From Myxococcales bacterium (GTDB lineage: Bacteria > Myxococcota_A > Polyangia > Polyangiales > Ga0077539), in NCBI GenBank assembly GCA_016793325.1, contig JAEUKI010000045.1:1-64000 (forward strand): a DNA stretch of 64,000 nucleotides, given 5' to 3'. Numbering within the stretch: position 1 is the first letter of the stretch; each line of letters opens with the position of its first letter. The notes under the pieces are model-generated. The model searched no databases. It was not told the DNA's origin and worked only from the letters and a program-made list of their open reading frames with translations. This document shows, piece after piece, positions 58,896 through 64,000 of this stretch. The position numbers were made by a program, and so were the translations under genes.

Positions 58896-61025
58896 TCAGC
58901 GCAGCGACGGGGTGAGCCGCAGGACCTCGGTGTTCTCGCGGAGCGCCCAGAGCGTTCCATCGTCGCCGATGTGGACGTCGCGGAGGCCCGAGGCGTAGCC
59001 CGAGACGGGAACGGGGTAGCGCTCTGCGCGCTGCGTCCTCGGGTGCACCACCACGATGTCGCGATCGGCGACGACGAGCTCGCCCGTGCTCTCGTTGCTC
59101 GCGAGGTACGACCACGCGCGGGACATTCCGTCGAACGTGATCTCGGAGAACGCGAGCGTCTCGCGGTCGATGCGGTGGAGCGTCCCCGAGCCGAACGCCG
59201 AGCCGACGAGCGCGTAGAGCGCGCCGTCTTCTCCGCGAACGAGTCCGTTGACGCTGCTCGGTCCGCCGTCGCGCACCCTCGGCGCCAACACGCAAAACGC
59301 CTCGCCCTCGCGGTAGCGACACAGCACTCCGATGCGGTCGTTTTCGAGCTCGATGCGCCGAACGCCTCCCGCCACGAAGATGTCCTGATCGTCCATCCAC
59401 GCCGAGTCGAACTCGATGTTGCGCGTCGGCAGCGTGTCGAGCATCGACGGGAGCGCGGGGAGGGCGCTCCACTGCGCGCCGTCCCAACGATCGGCGCGTT
59501 GTTCGCCGACGGCGACCGCGGCGTTGGCCGAGCGCGCGTAGACCGCTGCGACGTTCGTTCCGTGCGGAGCTCCGACAGGCGCGTTGGCCGCGAAGCGCTG
59601 CACTGCGTTGTTGATGATCCCGAACGCGAGCGTTCCGTCCGAGAGGTACTCGGCTTGTGTCAGCGGCGCGCTGAAGGGTGCCCCGAGCGTCCACTGCATC
59701 GTGCGTGCGTCGCGCACGAGCAGCGAGTTCGACAGCGTCACGGCGGCCGTGGGCGCGCTGCGGCGTCCAGCGAATCGCATCGTCCTCGGTCGCGCCGCGG
59801 GGGACTCGAGCGTGATCGTCCCTGCGCCTGCGCCGTCGCGAAGCCGAAACAGGTCCGCGTACACGTTGCTCATCCACGCGCCGGACGCGCTGCCCGACAC
59901 GATGGTCGTCGGCGCGCGAAAGTACTCGCCGACAGGCAACGTCGCCGACGTCCACGCCGTCGACAGCGAGCGTCGTCGATAGACGATCGACGTCGACCCC
60001 GACGACGCTCCCGGCAAGAGCCACAACGACCCGCCGCCGATCGTGAGCGAGCTCTGGTACGAAAGCGAGCGCGTGGGTGATTGCTCGACGCTGTAGCCCG
60101 CGTCGGTGATTCGAACGAGCCCGTCGATCCCGCCGCTCGTCGCGGCCACGATCGCGAACGCGACGCCTTCGTACACGACGGGTCCGCCGCGAAATCCGCT
60201 GTATCCGAGGCTCAGGAGGTCGCCGACGGACGTCCATCGCGTCCCGTCGAAGCGCCACGCGCTCGAGGGCGCCGAGCCGTTTCGGTCCGCGGTCAACCAC
60301 GCGCGCGTTGGAGATTCGACCCAGAGCCCTCTGGGATTTGCAGAAACGAGTCCGGTGCTCACTTCGGTCCACGCGGACCCGTCGAAGCGAAACACGCGTG
60401 CGTCGAGGCTCGTGAGCGTGCTCGCGACGACCCACACGTTGTTCGAAGCGCTGCCGTGCACATAGCGCGCAGAGAGCCCCGAAGGGAGCGCGGGAGCAGC
60501 GACGAAGGACGTCCCGTTCCACCGAAGGAGCACGCGCTCTTCGAGGTCGCCGCGGTCGCTGTTGCGATAGCCCACGACCCACAGATCGTTCGGCGCCGAG
60601 CCCCACGCGTCCGCGAGGTTCGCGCGCGTCCCGGTGCGAACGCGGGCCCATCGCGTGCCGTCGTAGTGCAGCGCCATCCCGGCGCCGCCGAAGATCCACT
60701 GATCGTTTTCGGCAAACGCGAAGCTCGCAAATGCCGCTTCTCCCTGCGGAAGCGGGCTCTCCCAGCACCACTCGTTCGTCGCGCAGCCGATCTCGGTCTC
60801 GATCGACGTGACGACCATGTCCGTGGGACCGAGCGGAGCCGCGTCGCGCCGCATCACGTCGCGAGGCGCGTCGGTCGCCGCGTCCGTGTTCGCGCCGTCG
60901 AAGGGGGCGCTGTCTGCGCGCGCGCCGTCGGCTGCAGCGTCGTCCATCGAAAACGCAGTGACGCGGGTGCCGCACGCGGCGACGGCGCTGAGCGCGAGCG
61001 TCGAGAAGAAACTGGCGAATCTCAT
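58896..61025 (-). CDS. Large lipoprotein with beta-propeller repeats
   Basis: Signal with lipobox SAVAAC, then an Asp/Ala-rich linker (residues 25-70). The body (75-709) repeats short units around Trp and Gly, of the type DLWVVG, NNVWVVAS, HYDGTRWARVRTG, FDGSAWTEVSTG and FDGTRWTSVG. This W-x-x-V pattern is typical of Kelch/WD-like propellers on myxobacterial cell surfaces. The gene is convergent with the PilZ gene and divergent from the desaturase gene. No function can be assigned. Confidence 0.75.
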   Translation of the reverse strand: MRFASFFSTLALSAVAACGTRVTAFSMDDAAADGARADSAPFDGANTDAATDAPRDVMRRDAAPLGPTDMVVTSIETEIGCATNEWCWESPLPQGEAAFASFAFAENDQWIFGGAGMALHYDGTRWARVRTGTRANLADAWGSAPNDLWVVGYRNSDRGDLEERVLLRWNGTSFVAAPALPSGLSARYVHGSASNNVWVVASTLTSLDARVFRFDGSAWTEVSTGLVSANPRGLWVESPTRAWLTADRNGSAPSSAWRFDGTRWTSVGDLLSLGYSGFRGGPVVYEGVAFAIVAATSGGIDGLVRITDAGYSVEQSPTRSLSYQSSLTIGGGSLWLLPGASSGSTSIVYRRRSLSTAWTSATLPVGEYFRAPTTIVSGSASGAWMSNVYADLFRLRDGAGAGTITLESPAARPRTMRFAGRRSAPTAAVTLSNSLLVRDARTMQWTLGAPFSAPLTQAEYLSDGTLAFGIINNAVQRFAANAPVGAPHGTNVAAVYARSANAAVAVGEQRADRWDGAQWSALPALPSMLDTLPTRNIEFDSAWMDDQDIFVAGGVRRIELENDRIGVLCRYREGEAFCVLAPRVRDGGPSSVNGLVRGEDGALYALVGSAFGSGTLHRIDRETLAFSEITFDGMSRAWSYLASNESTGELVVADRDIVVVHPRTQRAERYPVPVSGYASGLRDVHIGDDGTLWALRENTEVLRLTPSLR

Positions 61026-61218
61026 CGTTGCAACGGCAGAGGGCCGCGATCGAGCAGCGACGGCTCACGAAATCGTACGAGCGCGCGCCGCCGCTCTTCC
61101 GACGCTGTTATCGCGTGATATCGACTCGCGCCCGAGAATCACAGCGCGATCGGGCAGAGCACGACCGTGACGCTTGACCTCGTCGGGCCAGCAAGCGATC
61201 ACGAGGCAGTCCGACTCA

Positions 61219-62316
61219 ATGACAATTCGATCGTGGCTTCGAGCGGTGGGAGCGATGGTGCGAGGCTCCGCGCGAAGCAACCGCGACGCGTCCGTGAGCC
61301 GCTGGAACGGCCCAGCCAAGGACGACTACGCGCTCCTCCGCAGCCGCGTCGCAGCGCTCGGGCTGCTCGACGCGCAACCCCGCTACTACGCGCTCGTGTG
61401 CGCGCGAACCGCGCTCTTGTTCGTGCTGGCGTGGGGGACGGTCGTCGCGCTCCGCGCGAGCGTGGCGTGCGTGTTGGCCGCCCCGCTGCTCGCGCTCGCG
61501 TCGGTGCAAGCGGTCTTGCTCGGGCACGACGCGTGTCACGGAGCTGTGTTTCGGCGCTCCAAGTGGGACCAGCTGCTCGGGCTGATCGCGATCAACCTCG
61601 CCAACGGCGGGAGCTACACGTGGTGGACCGCGAGCCACAACGAGCACCACGCGCGATCCAACGAGCGCGACGTCGATCCGGACATCGAGTATCCGATGTT
61701 CGCGTTCGACCACGAGCAAGCCGCGAAGAAGCCTTCGTTCGCGCGGGCGGTGCTGGTTCGGCAGCACTGGCTCGCGCCGTTGATGTTCGTCGGCGTCGCC
61801 ATCAACCTCCGCGTGTACTGCGCCGTGCACCTCGCGCGCGGCCGGGCGAAGCCCTTCGAGCTCGTCGCGTTCGCGCTGCACTGGATCGCGTACGTCGGGG
61901 CGATGTTCGCGACGCTCGGGCTCGCGCGCGGGGCGCTCGTGATCGCGTTGCACCAAGCGCTCTTCGGGGCGTACCTCGGCGCGATCACCGTCACGAACCA
62001 CTGGGCGATGCCGATGCCCGCGAACGGCAGCGGGCTCGGCTTCGTCGCGCACCAAGTCGAGACGTCGCGCGACCTCGATGGCCCTTCGTGGGTCCACTTT
62101 TTGTGGGGCGGTCTCGACTGCCAGATCGAGCACCATTTGTTTCCGACGATGGCGCGAAACCGCCTGCTCGAAGCGAGGTCCATCGTGCGAGCGTTCTGCG
62201 GCGAGCGGGGAATCACGCACACGCAGCGCTCTCTCTTCGCCTGCTACCGCGACATCTACCGCGCGATGCACGACGTCGCGATGACCGTTCGCGCCGCGAA
62301 AGAGCGTGGCGCGTGA
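61219..62316 (+). CDS. Fatty acid desaturase of the front-end type
   Basis: Integral-membrane di-iron desaturase. The three histidine boxes are HDACH (103-107), HNEHH (140-144) and QIEHH (302-306); the Gln in the third box is the mark of front-end (delta-5/delta-6) and linoleoyl-CoA desaturase-like enzymes. Four hydrophobic segments flank them. No cytochrome b5 domain is attached, so electrons must come from a separate partner. I chose the ATG at 61219, since the earlier start at 61174 adds a polar stretch. The stop overlaps the GTG of the next gene (GTGA, 62313-62316). Confidence 0.9.
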   Translation: MTIRSWLRAVGAMVRGSARSNRDASVSRWNGPAKDDYALLRSRVAALGLLDAQPRYYALVCARTALLFVLAWGTVVALRASVACVLAAPLLALASVQAVLLGHDACHGAVFRRSKWDQLLGLIAINLANGGSYTWWTASHNEHHARSNERDVDPDIEYPMFAFDHEQAAKKPSFARAVLVRQHWLAPLMFVGVAINLRVYCAVHLARGRAKPFELVAFALHWIAYVGAMFATLGLARGALVIALHQALFGAYLGAITVTNHWAMPMPANGSGLGFVAHQVETSRDLDGPSWVHFLWGGLDCQIEHHLFPTMARNRLLEARSIVRAFCGERGITHTQRSLFACYRDIYRAMHDVAMTVRAAKERGA

Positions 62317-63638
62317 GCTTGTCGATCGAGTTGCTCGCGCGCGGCGTCGCCGCGGCGCTTCGAGGCGTACGCGCGAGCGGGCTTCGAGAGGCCGCGGGGC
62401 TGTCCGACCGCGACCTGCGGGGCAGCGCGCACCTGCTCGCGTGCGCCGCGCACCTGCGCGCGTGGCAGGCTCGCCAGCGCGAGCTCGACTGGGATTCGCT
62501 GTCAGCGCGGTGGTCCGAGCGCGCTTCGTCCTCGCGCGAGCCCACCCTCTGCGGGCGCTTCGATCGGCGCGATCAGGTCGCGCTCGTCGAGGACAACGCG
62601 CGCGCGTTCGAGCTTCGAGAGGCGTGGTGCTCGGACGCGCGGCGGTCGATCGACCTCGCGACGTACTATGTCCAAGGTGATCGAACAGGAAAATCACTGG
62701 CCGAATGCCTCGTCGCGTCCGCCCGCCTCGGTCGGCGCGTGCGCTTCGTCGTCGACGCCTACGCCACGCAGAAGAAGCAGTTCGAGGGGTGCGACCCCGA
62801 GTCGGTGATGGCGCTGCTCGCGCGCGAAGGGGTCGAGCTGCGCCGATGGCGCGACGCCGCGCGGCCCTATGACGCAAACCACCGCAAGCTGCTCTCGATC
62901 GACGGCGAGCGGCTCTTGATCGGCGGGCGCAACGTCGCGGATCACTACGCCGAAGGCTCGTGGCGCGACATCGAGCTCGCGGTGACCGGGCCGAGCGCGC
63001 GCGCGGCGCAGCCGGTGTTCGACGCGACCTTCGCGGGAGGAGAGCGCTCGACGGCGGTCGCGCGGCTCGATCCGGGCGCGCTCGTGTACGCGACGACGCC
63101 CGCGCGCATCGAGTCGCACGCGTACTGGATCTATCTGCTCGAGTGCATCCGCGCGTCGCGGTCGTCCGTGTGCATCGAAAACGCCTACCTCTTCGCGCAT
63201 CGGGCGCTGATCGACGCGGTTCGATCGGCGGTCGAGCGAGGCGTGCGCGTTCGGTTGCTCAGCAACTCGGCGGAGACCAACGATCTTTCGTACGCGAACT
63301 ATCGCCTGTACTCGGGCTATCGCGCGCTCGTCGAAGCGGGCGCCGAGCTGTATGTGCGCGAGGGCGCGGGGCGGACGCTGCACTGCAAGTACTTCGTGGT
63401 CGACGGGCGTTGGGTCGCGATCGGGAGCTCGAACCTCGACTACTACTCCCCTCGGTTTTGCACGGAGTGCAACGTTCACGCGGAGGACGAGCGCCTCGCG
63501 GCGGAGTGCGGCGCGTGGTTCGAGCGCGGGCTCGCCGACGCCTCGCGCCTCGATGACCTCTCGGCGATCGACGCGACCATCGCCGACAACGCGCGCGTGT
63601 CCGCGTGGATCGACCGTTGGCTGAAGGATACGCAGTGA
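62313..63638 (+). CDS. Phospholipase D family protein (cardiolipin synthase-like)
   Basis: Two HKD motifs are complete: H190-x-K192-x4-D197 in NHRKLLSIDGER, with GGRN after, and H357-x-K359-x4-D364 in HCKYFVVDGRW, followed by GSSNLDYYS. These give the two-half active site of phosphatidyl transferases and hydrolases. The N-terminal 90 residues are helical and charged with no membrane segment. 441 residues. The likely role is phospholipid head-group transfer, such as cardiolipin synthesis, next to a desaturase; other PLD reactions are possible. It is coupled at both ends by GTGA. Confidence 0.85.
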   Translation: MSLSIELLARGVAAALRGVRASGLREAAGLSDRDLRGSAHLLACAAHLRAWQARQRELDWDSLSARWSERASSSREPTLCGRFDRRDQVALVEDNARAFELREAWCSDARRSIDLATYYVQGDRTGKSLAECLVASARLGRRVRFVVDAYATQKKQFEGCDPESVMALLAREGVELRRWRDAARPYDANHRKLLSIDGERLLIGGRNVADHYAEGSWRDIELAVTGPSARAAQPVFDATFAGGERSTAVARLDPGALVYATTPARIESHAYWIYLLECIRASRSSVCIENAYLFAHRALIDAVRSAVERGVRVRLLSNSAETNDLSYANYRLYSGYRALVEAGAELYVREGAGRTLHCKYFVVDGRWVAIGSSNLDYYSPRFCTECNVHAEDERLAAECGAWFERGLADASRLDDLSAIDATIADNARVSAWIDRWLKDTQ

Positions 63639-64000
63639 GCGCGGCGCGGGGATCCGCGGCTCCTGCGTCGCTCGTCGCGGCGCTGATGTTCGTGTTGTCG
63701 CTGTGGATGTCGGCCAACAGCAACGGGCTCGCGCAGCTCTTCTTCTTGCGTCACGAGCCGCAGCGAAAGGTCTTCTGGCTCGCCGTCACGCTCGTCGCGG
63801 CGACCTCGTCGTCGATCCTCGGCGTGATGTTGGCTCGGCGAAGGGCGTCTGCTGCGTGGGCGACGGTGTTGGCGATCGGCGTCGCGGGCGCGATCGAGAC
63901 GTGGCTGCCGGTCGCGCGCTCGTCGATCGAGTTCGTGGCGCTCGTGAGCGCGTCGCAGTTTGCGCTGAACTGGGCGCTGAACGCGACGGATCTCGCGGCC
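63635..64000 (+). CDS. Membrane protein, probably a transporter (5' part only)
   Basis: The GTG at 63635 overlaps the PLD gene stop (GTGA, 63635-63638). The 122 visible residues have four hydrophobic segments (SLVAALMFVLSLWMS, WLAVTLVAATSSSILG, WATVLAIGVAGAIETW, and a fourth near the edge) separated by short loops, one with RRRASA. The pattern is like the first helices of an MFS transporter or other 12-helix carrier, but the rest lies outside the window. It is probably the third gene of the lipid operon. Confidence 0.6.
   Translation, partial: MSAARGSAAPASLVAALMFVLSLWMSANSNGLAQLFFLRHEPQRKVFWLAVTLVAATSSSILGVMLARRRASAAWATVLAIGVAGAIETWLPVARSSIEFVALVSASQFALNWALNATDLAA

Noticed and set aside
1..64000. 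tRNA, rRNA, insertion sequences or phage genes
   Set aside because: I found no cloverleaf-like stretch, no ribosomal sequence and no transposase or integrase motif. Reading by eye cannot fully exclude a tRNA, but gene density leaves few gaps that could hold one.

Overview
The window is a GC-rich chromosomal segment, almost fully coding, with about 50 protein genes and no RNA gene, insertion sequence, prophage or CRISPR array that I can see. It looks like a myxobacterium (Myxococcota, probably the Polyangiales/Sandaracinus side). The reasons are a surface protein with a MYXO-CTERM-like tail (45984-47609), many lipoproteins with Asp/Ser/Gly/Thr linkers of the 'TDSGV' kind, Cys-rich and VDNDCNG-type secreted proteins, delta-60 repeats, two sigma-54 activators, and frequent GTG starts fused to the previous stop codon. 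This is inference from style, not from a marker gene.

Layout. 1-146 is the tail of an unidentified gene. 424-9258 is a partial complex I operon, nuoE-F-J-K-L-M-N; G, H, I and A-D are not here, and NuoL carries a PKD-like C-terminal tail. 9463-11669 holds a lipoprotein, a small conserved protein and pdxH. 11776-14808 is a divergent NtrC-type regulator and histidine kinase pair. 14758-24385 is the most interesting block: a PspF-like sigma-54 activator diverges from a methyltransferase, dabA, a NuoL-like dabB, a second NuoM-like subunit lacking key charged residues, and a SulP anion transporter. This looks like an inorganic carbon uptake cluster.

24392-30631 reads leftward: a membrane hydroxylase-imelysin fusion, a TonB-dependent receptor and a delta-60 lipoprotein, with Fur-like sites in front of the first and last genes; I read it as a metal, probably iron, acquisition locus. 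30822-34385 is a leftward group of a surface protein, an outer-membrane barrel-like protein and a flavoprotein. 34538-41531 has asd, a BRCT-propeller protein, dctA and a MocR regulator, with tandem palindromes between the last two. 41605-45308 has a divergent SPFH/GYF_2 and zinc-ribbon pair that recalls membrane-stress genes of Bacillus.

45449-50373 has a STAS-like protein, secreted Cys-rich proteins and a NarL-type two-component system. 50381-53821 is glmU followed by three leftward envelope genes. 53924-58889 has a Cys-rich lipoprotein, nadD with two neighbours, a lipoprotein and a PilZ protein. 58896-64000 has a large beta-propeller lipoprotein diverging from a lipid-related operon: front-end-type desaturase, phospholipase D family protein and the start of a membrane protein.

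Integration. Complex I (proton pumping) and the Dab-like block (proton-driven CO2/bicarbonate capture) lie 7.5 kb apart and share the antiporter-like subunit family. The envelope and lipid genes that fill the rest fit a predatory or social heterotroph with a large secretome. No stretch longer than 300 bases lacks a gene; the longest gaps are 147-423 and 43864-44123, both described as features.
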